From Cyclospora cayetanensis (taxonomy: Eukaryota > Apicomplexa > Conoidasida > Eucoccidiorida > Eimeriidae): a stretch of 64,000 nt of DNA. The position numbers and the translations under genes were made by a program. Shown here piece by piece: positions 1 through 9,742 of this stretch (positions within the stretch are counted from its first letter, which is position 1; every line of letters starts with the position of its first letter). The DNA lies in contig NW_020312214.1 of NCBI RefSeq assembly GCF_002999335.1, forward strand, positions 1 through 64,000, read 5' to 3'. The notes under the pieces are model-generated. The model did no database searches, had not been told where the DNA came from, and worked only from the letters and a program-made list of their open reading frames with translations.

Positions 1-221
1 ACAAAGACACACACAACAGGAACACAACACAACCCAACCAACACCAGAAGCCCCAGAAAGAGAGACACCAAGACGACAACGAGAGAAAAAAACAACACCA
101 AACACGGACGCACAACAGAACACACACAACACAAAAAGCAGAACAAAAAAACAAAAAGGGAGAGAGAACCACCAAGAGAAGAGAGACACACAAAAAGACA
201 GACAGACAGACAAACACACCA

Positions 222-289
<68 letters not shown>

Positions 290-303
290 ACACACACACG
301 CAA
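1..303. repeat. T-free, A/C-rich low-complexity end with (CA)n
   Basis: The first T on the plus strand is at position 304; everything before it is A, C and G only. The early part mixes short AC, AAC, GA and GACA runs. From about 223 to 299 it becomes a nearly pure CA dinucleotide run with one interruption. There is no CCCTAAA-type telomere repeat. A natural microsatellite or a low-quality assembly end are both possible; the total lack of T over 303 bases favours an artefact. Confidence 0.85.
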
Positions 304-337
304 TTGACGCATGCGGTGCATGCGTCAATTGCGTGTG
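295..337. repeat. Perfect palindrome, 20-bp arms with 3-nt loop
   Basis: Positions 295-314 are the exact reverse complement of 318-337, separated by GGT at 315-317. The arms contain CAATTG and GCATGC. The palindrome sits at the boundary between the CA run and normal sequence, inside what should be an intron of the ABC transporter gene. It could mark a fold-back or chimeric read junction. Confidence 0.9.
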
Positions 338-357
338 AAATCAATTGCAGGCTTTAC

Positions 358-3300
358 CTCTGTTCTGTGGTCCTGCGGCTTGTAGCGTCCATGGCAGCGG
401 TGTGCGCTGCGATGTCTTCGGAAGTCTGCTGCGTAATCTCCTCTTCTGCAACGCCCTCCTCCAATGGTTCCTGCTCGTCTACGGCTTGCTCAGCGCGGCT
501 CGCCGCAAAGGCCGCAAAATCTGAGAGGGAGAGGGCTTCCTGCATGGGCAGCCACGACACGTACGCAACGGCATTTACACCGTATGCAGCCGCTGCCAAA
601 GCGCAAAAGAGGCCTAGTAAAAAGTGTGCCCTTGGATCTATATATAGATGTATACATATACGTGTGTATTTGTATTTGTATGTATTTCTGTGAGCATGGA
701 TAGATGAAATTCGGGTCGTTTATAAGGATGCATGCATGTATGATTATATTTATGTACATAATTGTATTTATGTACATAATTATATTTATGTACATAATTA
801 TATTCATGTATCGAGACAGAGACAGACAGATACCAAGATGTCATCTATCTCCCTGCCTGCCCATATAGTAGGTTCAGGAGGAGCCAGCTCGATCACACAG
901 CACATGCCAGTCCGCAGGTGCGCCCTTAATCCCCGTTGCTTTTCGCGTCTTGAATCGCACCTGCAAGCGCCCAAAGTATTTTTGCTGCCCGCTGGAGAAG
1001 AACAAGACGCGATCGCAGTCTGGAAGCACTGCAAGCCGATGGCTAACGAGCAGCACTGCAGCGTTCCGGAGGAGGCCCTTGATGCACTGAGAGAAAATGT
1101 GTTGCGCAACATGCACGTCGACTGCTGACAAGCAGTCATCGAGCATGTACACTTCGGAACGTCGGTAGACTGCGCGAGCAAGAGCAACTCGCTGCTTCTG
1201 ACCACCAGAAAGATTGAGGCCTCGTTCTCCGATCTCCGTCTCGTCTCCCCCAGGCAACACGGATATGTCGGGGAGCAGGGCGCATGCTTCGAGCACCTTG
1301 AAGTACCTTTAGATCGCAACAGTGGTGATGTCGCAAAGCAACCCCTTTCGATGAGGGGAATTAAGCCACGATCGGCTCTGCCGGGAAGAGCCCCCCCAAA
1401 AAGCCTCCCTCCCCGCAAAAGCGAACGAACGGAAGGGTGGCGAAATTTCGCACATGTGTTCAAACTGCTTATATTGTGGCACTGGCCGACCCAAAGGACG
1501 CTGGCTGCATGCTTGCATAGAGATATATGTGAGTGGATGTATGTGTATATATACATATGTACATGTATATGCAGCAACATGAATATACTTATATATATGT
1601 GTGTGCAGGATATGTATTTCTGCAGGAAAGCGGCACATTTTAGCGAGGCGAGTTAGGCCGAACACAACACGCCACCAAGTCGAGATCCGCGTGAGAATTG
1701 ACGCGTTGGTGCTGTGGGGTCTCTCTCCTCACCACTCTTCGTCGAATGCAGATCCAAACAGAATGTTCTCCTTCAGCGTAGCACTCTGGATCCAGGGAAC
1801 TTGGCTGCAATAGGCCACCGTGCCGGGCACCAGCATGCGGGCGCTGCTTAAGGGCGTTTGGTCGCAGTAGAGGGGAGAACCTGGCGAAAAGCTTGAAGAA
1901 CTCGCTGCTGGAGGCTGATCTCTGCCGCTGCGCGCAGCTCCCCCGCGGCGGGGTGCAACACGCACAGTGCTGCCAAGAAGCGACAACAGCAAGCCACTTT
2001 TCCCTGCACCTGTAGGCCCGACAACGGCAACCAACTCGCCTGAGCGTACAGCGCAAACCTCACGAGCACGCGCAGCACTGTCAGGTCAGGAACAGGCAAG
2101 CAGGCAGGTAGGCAGGCGGGCAGCCGCAAGGCAGGAGCGCCTCGTGCCGTACATGTACGTCTTCACACCTCAAACCGCTCTCTGTGCATGCATGTATAGG
2201 ATGGGCATGCACATCATGTACATGCACAGACAGCGAGCACGCGCAGAAGAAGCGCTTCAGAAAAGACAGCACGGAATACGGTATTCAACGGTGGATACCA
2301 CAAAGACAAGGTTCTACCCTGCCTTCCTCCTGCTACGGGACGTCTTTGCTTTTTCTCGTAAAAGAGTCTCACCCTTGTGACACTTGAAGGACACGTCTTT
2401 AAGGAGCGGCGTGCCGTTAGGCCATGCGAAGGAAACGCCTTCTACCTCGATCGCGGGAAAACCCTCGAAAGAAGGCTCTCGGCGATCTACTGACAGCTCG
2501 CGTTGCATGCGTGTATTGCCGGGGGAGACACTGCCAAGCTGCGACGGCCCTTGCGCTGTTGGGGGCGGAGGCACTGGCGATTCTACATGCTTGTCTCCTA
2601 GGGGGGGCAAACCCTGCGCTTCTTCCTGCTCGAGAAAAGCTTGCAGCCGACTCAGCGCAATCTTCGCCTCCAGCGTGTTGTTCGCCGTCATAGGCAACAG
2701 CTGCATGGGGAACCTCAGGATGTTGAAAAGAGACATTGCAGTAAAGGCGGTGGCTGCGTCCAAGTCTCCATGAAGCAGCACGTAGCTGCCAAAGGTGGCA
2801 ATGGAAACAAACACTGGAGCCACAAGCCACTGCGCGCGAGAAGCAACCATAAGCCTCCAGTAGACTCTCAAGGCGTTCAGCTCCCGTTCGCGGATGCTGT
2901 TGATCCGAGAGTAAAAAGACAACTCCCAGGCATACATCTTGATCGCCTTCATTCCACTTAAAAGCTCAGTGCATGCGGTGCTCCGCTCATCACGTATCCC
3001 CATCAGCCGCCGTTGCATGCGGGTCGCAATGCGGCCAATCCAGCCTGCGGCCACCACCATCATCACCACCATTATCACCACCATCATCACCACCATTATC
3101 ACCACCCCAGCCCCCACTCGCAAGAGCCGCCGCTCTCTGCCCCGCGAGAAAACAGCTTTCGGCATGCACGCTCACCATTTTTTGCGAACAAAGCGCACAT
3201 CAGTCAAAGTGGAAGAAGAAGACAGCACACAGCGACCCCCCCTTTTTTCACCCTCCACTGGCCTTTCCCCATTCCGTTTAAAAACACAACAGACGCTAAA

Positions 3301-5703
3301 GCCTCGCAGACAACAGCAGCCGACGCCCCCCCCTCCCTCAACACGTGCACTTCCCACCTGTCGCTGGTCCGTTCAGAAGCATCACCAACAGTCCCCCGAA
3401 GGCAGCAATGCCTAGCAGGCGAAAGAGCAGGAACAAGGCAATCGTAATCTGTAGCGGTGCCGACCAGAGAATGTGCAGATACGCCATCACATCTTGGAGT
3501 CTCTGGGCATCCACAGCCAGCAGATTGACGTACTGGCCTGTCGTTCTGCTGCTGCTGTTCATGCTGCTGCTGCTGCTGCTGTTGGCAATGCCGCTGCTGC
3601 CACAGGAGGAGGAAGAAGAAGGCGGCGGTGCCCCTAGCTGAATTCTTACAGCCTTTCTATAGATGAGAGCTGAAACAGCTACCCGAACACGCATGCCAAG
3701 ACGGAACTGCCGATGAAAATACTGATGCAGGACGGCCGTCTGCGTGACGCTCGCCACCAGCAGCAACCCACAAAACAACAGACCCCGTTCCAAAGGAGGC
3801 GACGGCACCGTTCTACAACAATCAAAAGGCGCAGCATGCACACAAACACACATATATATAGATAAATGCATATATAGATACGTGTATATACATATATATA
3901 CATATAAATACATATATACACAAACATGTGTATGCATACAAACATATAGATGCATACATACACATACACACACATACATGTATATAATCATACACACACA
4001 CACGCACATATATATATACATATATATATATAAACACGACATTCAACCCTTTAAGATGCTGGCACCGCATCCTGTGACGTCCCCCACCGTACGTGGGAGG
4101 GAGACCATACATACGCACCCTGTTGCCCCTTAACCCTCACACAGCAGCCTTGCCTACGCCAAACTTCAAAGAGGCCAGTGCCTCCGCACGCACTGCCAAA
4201 ACTGCCACAGGAGCGCCCCTTAGCACGGACGCATTACTTACGAGTCGGAGCTTTGCTGCAAAAAGAGGATTAGCTGCTGCAACACCACAGGTCCTACGAA
4301 CTGCAGCACATCGTACACGAGTTTTAGGAGAGCAGAGCCAGCGCAAATGCCGCCATATGTCCTCCAGAGGATTCTGAACAAACTGACCCTCCCGCTGCTG
4401 CTGTTGCTGAGCGAAGTTCGCGCAGCCGAGGCACCAGGATTTCTCTCCTCCGCCTCTGGCCTCAAGAGAGCTGCGGAAGTCTCGCTAGATTCTGTGCTGA
4501 CAGTGAGCGATGGAGGTACTCGCTCGGGTACAACACGCGTGCGCGTATGCTCGGATCCACCACCCCTCGACGTAGTCCTTGCCGCCGCTTCCACCTCCGC
4601 TTCCCAGGCAGCAAGCACAGCCTCTGTTTGCGCCTGTGCAAAGAACGGGAGAAACAGCGCATGCAGTGCAGATTAGAGAAAGAGGCACCCGCGATAAAGG
4701 GCAAGAAGCCGCGCAACGCAGCAAGAAGAAGCCACCAGACACGGAAGAGGGGGGGAGAAGGCAAACGAAGGGCGGAAGGAAAACCCAAAATGGGTAGAAG
4801 CGCATTGAAAAAACGCAAAAAGGGTAGACGTGCATTAAAAAACACAAAAAGGGTAGACGCGCACTTAAGAAACGCAACAAGGGTAGATGCGCATTTAAAA
4901 AACGCAACAAGGGTAGATGCGCATTAAAAAACGCAAAAAGGGTAGACGCGCATTAAAAAAATGCGAAAGGGTAGACGCGCATTAAAAAAACGCAACAAGG
5001 GTAGACGCAAAATAGGCTCCTCATTTGAGAACGAAGAGAGACTGAAAGATGAAATAGGCAAGAAATAAGAACAACGCGCTAGGCATGCAGAGAGAGGCAG
5101 AGGAGGAACGCACCTGCGTCGTGTCTTGTGGCATCAGCTCATAAGCGTCTGACGGCTGCAGCTGCTGTCTGTTGCCTCGCGCGATGAGCGGCTGCATCCA
5201 AGAGAATGTAAGAAGACTCCACCAAGAGGCGCGAGCCTCTGGGGATGAAGAAATGCCCCCATCCGCAATTTCACCTAATAGCGGCTCCTATGCAGTAGGA
5301 ACACATGATGCAGAGACATACATGCAAACACATACTTAAATATATACATACATATGTACATACATATGTACATACATACATGCATATATACATACATATA
5401 TACATACATATATGCATATGTATATATATACATAAATATATACATACATATATACGTACATATATAGATATATACATACACATACAGTAAGAGAGAGAGA
5501 GGAAGAGCGCGTGGCAGAGGGACAGATAGATAGAGAGGGCAATAGCGAGGGAGAGAGATGTATAAAAATAGAAAAAGAAAAAAAGACGTATCCAGGCACA
5601 CAACAGCGAATGCGGCGGGGACGCAGGCAAAGAAGCGACAGCAACCAACGTTGTATACCTAGCTACGGCAAGTAAAACACGCGGATACAGATCTATATAC
5701 ATA

Positions 5704-5759
<56 letters not shown>

Positions 5760-6644
5760 AGTATTCACGCCTGTACATGCTGCAATAGGGAGGAGCAGAC
5801 ACGCTTGGACGGAGGATGCTTTGTCCTTTGGTAGACATCGGCATCCTGTAAGTACTCTCGTGTTTTTCCTCCCTTCCCCCCTACGTTCCAAGCGGCTCAA
5901 TTGAAAAACCTTCTTTTAGGCGTGCCCAAGCGCATTAGAGTGTTTGTTACGCACAGTGTCGGAGTCGACGATGGAGAAGGCAATTAGAAGAAACAGCTCG
6001 GAAAGCACGAGGACGACTGTCTCTGCATCTGAGGGGAGGAAAGCCGTCCATAAGAAGGCGCTTCTGAGCCATCGGCGGAGGGCAGTCTGCAGCCTGCAGA
6101 GCTGCCCTCCAAAGTGGAGGAGCAAGCACACGCGGAGGCAGGCGTGTTGCTTGTGCCCTCTACGTGCCGCCAGTCTCTGGAGGATCCAAAAGGCCACGAA
6201 GAAGAGGCTAGATAAAAAAAGGAAGAGCTGCTGCTCTCGCAGGAGGGCGAGGTGCTGCTCCACGGTGGACCCCACCAGGAAACCCAGCGGCAACAGCACA
6301 CACAGGACGAGCAGCGTATTTCGCAAAACGTCCAAATTGCTTAGCCGCTGCTGCGGCAGCGGCTGCTGCTCGAGCAGCAAGCGCGGAGCAGAGGAAGCTG
6401 CACGAATCAAAAAGGGTACTGTTAGCACAAGGATACTCAGAGAGAAGAGCGGCAGTGTGACATCCTCGAAACACGGATTCAGATCCTCTCGGATTGAATC
6501 CCAAGGCATCCAGAAAGGCGCTGCTGACTGCTCGCAAACGCCGCTAGGAGCTCCTGCAGCTACCAGCCCCTTCACAGCTGAGGATGGCGTCCACCTCAGG
6601 GGGGGCAGCAGCCACCCACTGGTGGCATCCCGGAAGCCCTCCAT
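358..6644 (-). CDS. ABC transporter, ABCC/MRP family (3'-truncated gene, first half only)
   Basis: Probable ATP-driven exporter of organic anions or conjugates in a membrane. Eight phase-consistent exons (about 1,070 codons): 6644-5955, 5287-5114, 4633-4242, 3812-3358, 3044-2373, 2039-1733, 1306-961, 539-358. Exon 1 encodes an N-terminal hydrophobic region like the MRP TMD0. Exon 2 has the L0/TMD1 entry motif (LLTFSWMQPLIARGN). Exons 3-5 are TMD1, including the ERSTACTELLSGMKAIKMYAWE-type coupling region. NBD1 carries Walker A (GPTGAGKS), the signature LSGGQKQR, Walker B (VYMLDDCLSAVD) and the H-loop SHRL. The last exon (EALSLSDFAAFAAS, then acidic) matches the post-NBD1 linker. TMD2 and NBD2 are not in the window: the gene breaks at the palindrome and T-free end. 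Start: first ATG after an in-frame stop; an upstream exon is not excluded. Introns carry mini- and microsatellites. Confidence 0.85.
3053..3108. repeat. Trinucleotide-based microsatellite (CAT/CAC)n in intron
   Basis: An imperfect run of CATCATCACCACCATTATCACC units lies just upstream, in transcript sense, of the exon 5 acceptor of the ABC transporter gene (exon begins at 3044). Read from the minus strand it stays open and would encode a Val/Met/Ile-rich stretch, but splice phase puts it in the intron. Confidence 0.85.
3840..4034. repeat. ACATATA-type microsatellite in intron
   Basis: Degenerate ACATATA/ACACA simple sequence between exon 3 and exon 4 of the ABC transporter gene. No coding signal; reading frames here are long only because the repeat lacks stops in some frames. 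Confidence 0.85.
4792..5008. repeat. Minisatellite, about 7 copies of a 29-30 bp unit
   Basis: Seven full copies plus a 10-bp partial copy. Each begins GGGTAGACGCGCATTA and continues into an A-rich half ending near CGCAAAAA or CGCAACAA. Copies differ by a few substitutions and one-base length changes. The array lies wholly in the intron between exons 2 and 3 of the ABC transporter gene. Confidence 0.92.
5330..5480. repeat. ATACATA-type microsatellite in intron
   Basis: Degenerate tandem ATACATA/ATGTACATAC units inside the long first intron of the ABC transporter gene, followed by a GA-rich stretch to about 5575. No coding function seen. Confidence 0.85.
5709..5756. repeat. (AT)n dinucleotide microsatellite
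   Basis: An uninterrupted run of about 24 AT units in the first intron of the ABC transporter gene. Length is likely polymorphic. Confidence 0.95.
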
Positions 6645-7240
6645 GACGCTGCGTGCTCCTTCTCCACGAAGAGTCGCCTCGGACGGGAACGAGGGCGTAA
6701 CTTGGCACAAAGCACCCTCCTTTAGCGATGGCTGAGGGTTCAAACTACCTCAGCCACGGGGAGGCTCCCATAGGGAGAGCGAAAGGGCCCTGCGGGGCGG
6801 GTTGCTGCTCGGAAAATCACGAGAAGCGAACAGAAACACGAAATCGATGCTGCCTAGCAACACTCCGGGTCTGCGTGTAACAGTACAACTCGACGGGGTG
6901 TGTATCCCCTATCCTTGGATCACACACTAGCACGGTTAAAGCAGGTTCAATGACGATTCCGAACTCGAAAACATTCGTTCGAATAGCCAGTTTTGGGGGA
7001 GGCACTATTACGACCATACGACTAAGGGGCGGAGTGGGGCAAGCTGCGACTTTGCGCAGCGCTTCATACGGTTGTGCGGCAGCAGCAGCCGCCTGCTCCC
7101 TGCCCCCCACCGTCTGCTCGGGTGTGTGTGGATTGCCGGCAGGGGAGAAGGATGCAGGAATGCGTCATTGGTATGTGTGTGTAGGTAGGTACTTGTTTTT
7201 CTCTTAAACACTGTTTCTTGATCCTTTCTTTTGTACGAAA

Positions 7241-7831
7241 ATGGCGTGCCTTGTGGGTTCGAAGGCTCCTGATGTGACGTGTGAGGCGGTGATGCCAGAT
7301 GGGAGCTTCAACACGATATCGCTGAAGCATTTCCAGGGGAAGAAGTATGTCTTGTTGTTTTTCTATCCTTTTGATTTCACTTTTGTCTGCCCCTCGGAAA
7401 TCTTGGCTTTTAGCAAGGCCGTTGCCGATTTCGAGGCGCGAGACGTGCAGGTGATCGGCTGCTCTATTGACTCCAAGTTCACCCACACCGCATGGCGCTC
7501 TCAGGGCCTAAAGAATGGCGGTATAGGCCCCGTTCAGATCCCGCTGATGGCAGACGTTACCAAGGAGGTTTCTAAGGCTTTCGGCGTGCTGCTGCCGGAG
7601 GGTATGGCCCTGCGTGGACTGTTCCTCATTGACAAGGAGGGCATCGTACAGCACGCCCTTGTGAACAACCTTTCAATAGGACGCTCCGTTCATGAGGCTC
7701 TCAGAGTGGTAGACGCTCTGCAGCACCACGAGAAGTACGGCGACGTCTGCCCAGCCAACTGGCAGAAGGGCGAGAAAGCTATGAATCCAACCGCAGCAGG
7801 AGTAGCCGAGTACCTTGGCAGCCTGCACTAG
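7241..7831 (+). CDS. Typical 2-Cys peroxiredoxin (AhpC/TSA family)
   Basis: Thiol peroxidase reducing hydrogen peroxide, organic peroxides and possibly peroxynitrite with thioredoxin-type donors. A single uninterrupted exon of 196 codons, close to the family's normal length. The peroxidatic cysteine is Cys50 in FTFVCPSE, with Pro43 and Thr47 giving the PxxxT/SxxC motif. The resolving cysteine is Cys170 in DVCPANW. The GGIG loop at 93-96 corresponds to the GGLG motif of peroxide-sensitive enzymes, but the usual C-terminal YF helix is replaced by a different tail (AEYLGSLH). No signal or transit peptide is visible, so a cytosolic location is inferred. The ATG is preceded by AAA. The gene lies divergent to the ABC transporter, sharing a roughly 600-bp upstream region. 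Confidence 0.96.
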   Translation: MACLVGSKAPDVTCEAVMPDGSFNTISLKHFQGKKYVLLFFYPFDFTFVCPSEILAFSKAVADFEARDVQVIGCSIDSKFTHTAWRSQGLKNGGIGPVQIPLMADVTKEVSKAFGVLLPEGMALRGLFLIDKEGIVQHALVNNLSIGRSVHEALRVVDALQHHEKYGDVCPANWQKGEKAMNPTAAGVAEYLGSLH

Positions 7832-8575
7832 ACAGCTTGCAGCACGACAAATAGTAATTTCACCAGCTCTTGTTGAGAAGGTCCCGCTTTTTGTGCCTTG
7901 CTTCTTACCGGCAAGGGGCTAAAGGCGCCTCCGGCAGCGTAGCATTCAATTTCGTGCGCTGGCTCATATGTGCAATTTATGAGGCAACGGCCGTCAGGTC
8001 TTTGCTGCGCGTAGATTGTGAAGTAACTGCCGTCGCTCTAGCAAATAGACATCATTAATACCCTTAATTTCGCTCATTTTTGTGTGTACACTGATTAGTG
8101 AAATTCTGTCGAATAAAATGCCCCCGGAGTACACCATCAAGGCGTTCAGCTTTTTCGACGCTTTCCCCAGTTTCCAGCTCCGCGCGTTCCCTTCCTTCCT
8201 TAGAGCAAAACAACTCTTATTTATAGTTTTGCATGAGCACAAGGCTCACAAACTTACTTTCCTGCAACATGGATCACCGTGTCTGGAGTTGCTGCCAGAC
8301 CGCAACGAACCGGTATATCGAGCATCGCCGTTAATACGAATCTGCCGTTTCGATCAGCCCCAGCTGAAAGAGGAAGCTCTCCGGAAACACCGCTGCCCCT
8401 CCTTCCCCAGTGCCCTTTCTGATTTAATGTAGTGGCCAGTGCATGATGAAAGGAGGGGCGTTGAGATGCGCTGGTGTGGGTGCCGGTGTGCCCTATGCGA
8501 CGCAGCTAAAACTCTATGCCAAAACAAATTATCGTTCAAAGCGAACAAAATGGCATTTTCGGCCACTCAGTGTCT
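7832..8575. other. Convergent 3' flanks, no gene seen
   Basis: Between the stop codons of the peroxiredoxin and the minus-strand membrane protein. Reading frames here are short and show no family resemblance; the region probably holds both 3' UTRs. Confidence 0.6.
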
Positions 8576-9742
8576 TTACGTGGTAGCTTCGCCGCTGTCG
8601 GACGAATGACGGCGGCTTTGCATGTAGCCGATTGGGTTGCCATATCCCATGGCATCTTTCTGTTCTTGGTAGTCGTCCCTAACATGCTTTTTCGCGTCAA
8701 GTGTCTTCACCTCGCTTGTGTTTCCTGGACCCCCCATTCCTGCGGCTGCCTCAGATTCGCGGCACTGCAGCGGAATAAGCACGCCTGGCTCGCGTAGGAA
8801 CCTGTGGAGCTGCATGATCCTCAGGCCCAGCATACTGGCAACAGCAGCCGCAAGAAACAGCAGAGAGACTTGTGTCACGCATATCCTTCGGAGGATCGCA
8901 TTTTGGGCAAAGGCTTCGAAACCGCGTACGGCCGTGGACCGAGAAACGGCGACAACAATCCCAAAGCAGAACGACAATAGGGCTGTTAAAAAGTAAGAAG
9001 GAGCTCTTCGGTCGAATTGAGCAAATGCCGAACAAAAGAAGCAAAAAAGCGAGCACAGTCCGCCAGCGGGATTTTCAAAAGCAAAGTTCGCAAGCACATA
9101 CACACCATGCATGCCAGTGAGCGCTGAAAAGATCTCTCTCCAGCATTTAACTCTTGCGAAAGCATCCTCAGCAATTTGCGACGCTTCCTGTCCTGCATCG
9201 GCTGATTTTTGCCACCACTTGTGCGCGCGCGCGTTATGAAGCCGAAACGCAGTATCGGGTTCTGCCTCCTGCCGCTTTTCTTGCTGATCCTCCCGTTTGG
9301 GCGGCCCCTCGCTGATATCAATCGATACGAATTGCCTGAATTGGCCCTGCGTATTCCTCTGTTGAGGGGAAAGATTTGAATAGTGATCTTCTGAGGCATG
9401 GTCGGGTATCCCTCTAGGGCTTACGGCGCCACAGTCGCTTTCCATTTCGAGCTGACGACTCGCTAGAGGATTATGTGCTAGGTGAGAGGCTTCCCTGGTG
9501 ACTACGGCCAGAGGAGAGTTCCCTGGTGAGTTACCAAGCACACCTGCAACGGCCGTTCCACCGACAGAAAAACGCATCAAGTGCTCCTTGGCTTGATACT
9601 CGAACGGAGCGACACCTGATGATGCACCGAAAGTTTTTTCAGCTTGTTCTGTCAGAGAAAAGCTGCGAGAATATTCTAGCTCATGGCATAGGACGTTGGC
9701 AGCATGATGGTCCGGCCCATTATGGCCGAAGGGGGACGCCAT
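8576..9742 (-). CDS. Hypothetical multi-pass membrane protein, single exon
   Basis: An intact 388-codon frame starting at a true ATG. I do not recognise a named family. Residues 1-200 are polar and low in predicted structure, with Ser/Gln/Glu-rich stretches and no N-terminal signal peptide. Residues about 206-310 hold three to four hydrophobic segments (near 208-222, 226-243, 249-267, 289-310), and the C-terminal 70 residues are charged and polar. Both tails are therefore probably on the same or opposite sides of a membrane depending on the true segment count. It is convergent with the peroxiredoxin gene. The absence of introns is unusual for this window, where only the peroxiredoxin shares it. 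A lineage-specific coccidian membrane protein is the simplest reading. Confidence 0.7.
   Translation of the reverse strand: MASPFGHNGPDHHAANVLCHELEYSRSFSLTEQAEKTFGASSGVAPFEYQAKEHLMRFSVGGTAVAGVLGNSPGNSPLAVVTREASHLAHNPLASRQLEMESDCGAVSPRGIPDHASEDHYSNLSPQQRNTQGQFRQFVSIDISEGPPKREDQQEKRQEAEPDTAFRLHNARAHKWWQKSADAGQEASQIAEDAFARVKCWREIFSALTGMHGVYVLANFAFENPAGGLCSLFCFFCSAFAQFDRRAPSYFLTALLSFCFGIVVAVSRSTAVRGFEAFAQNAILRRICVTQVSLLFLAAAVASMLGLRIMQLHRFLREPGVLIPLQCRESEAAAGMGGPGNTSEVKTLDAKKHVRDDYQEQKDAMGYGNPIGYMQSRRHSSDSGEATT

Noticed and set aside
1..303. Telomere
   Set aside because: No TTTAGGG/CCCTAAA units are present; the tract is CA dinucleotide and mixed A/C/G words.
3013..3447. Plus-strand frame with a His-rich run
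   Set aside because: The histidines come from translating the CAT/CAC microsatellite on the strand opposite the ABC transporter; it overlaps a well-supported intron and exon.
3338..4042. 234-codon minus-strand frame as a Tyr/Cys-rich protein
   Set aside because: Its first 75 or so residues are a translated ACATATA microsatellite; only the part from 3812 down is real (ABC exon 4).
4792..5008. Possible CRISPR-like array of 30-bp repeats
   Set aside because: Copies are directly abutting with no unique spacers, vary in sequence, and lie in a eukaryotic intron; it is a minisatellite.
5944..6735. 263-codon plus-strand frame
   Set aside because: Antisense shadow of the first ABC transporter exon (TMD0 region), Ser/Arg-rich as expected from complementing Leu-rich codons.
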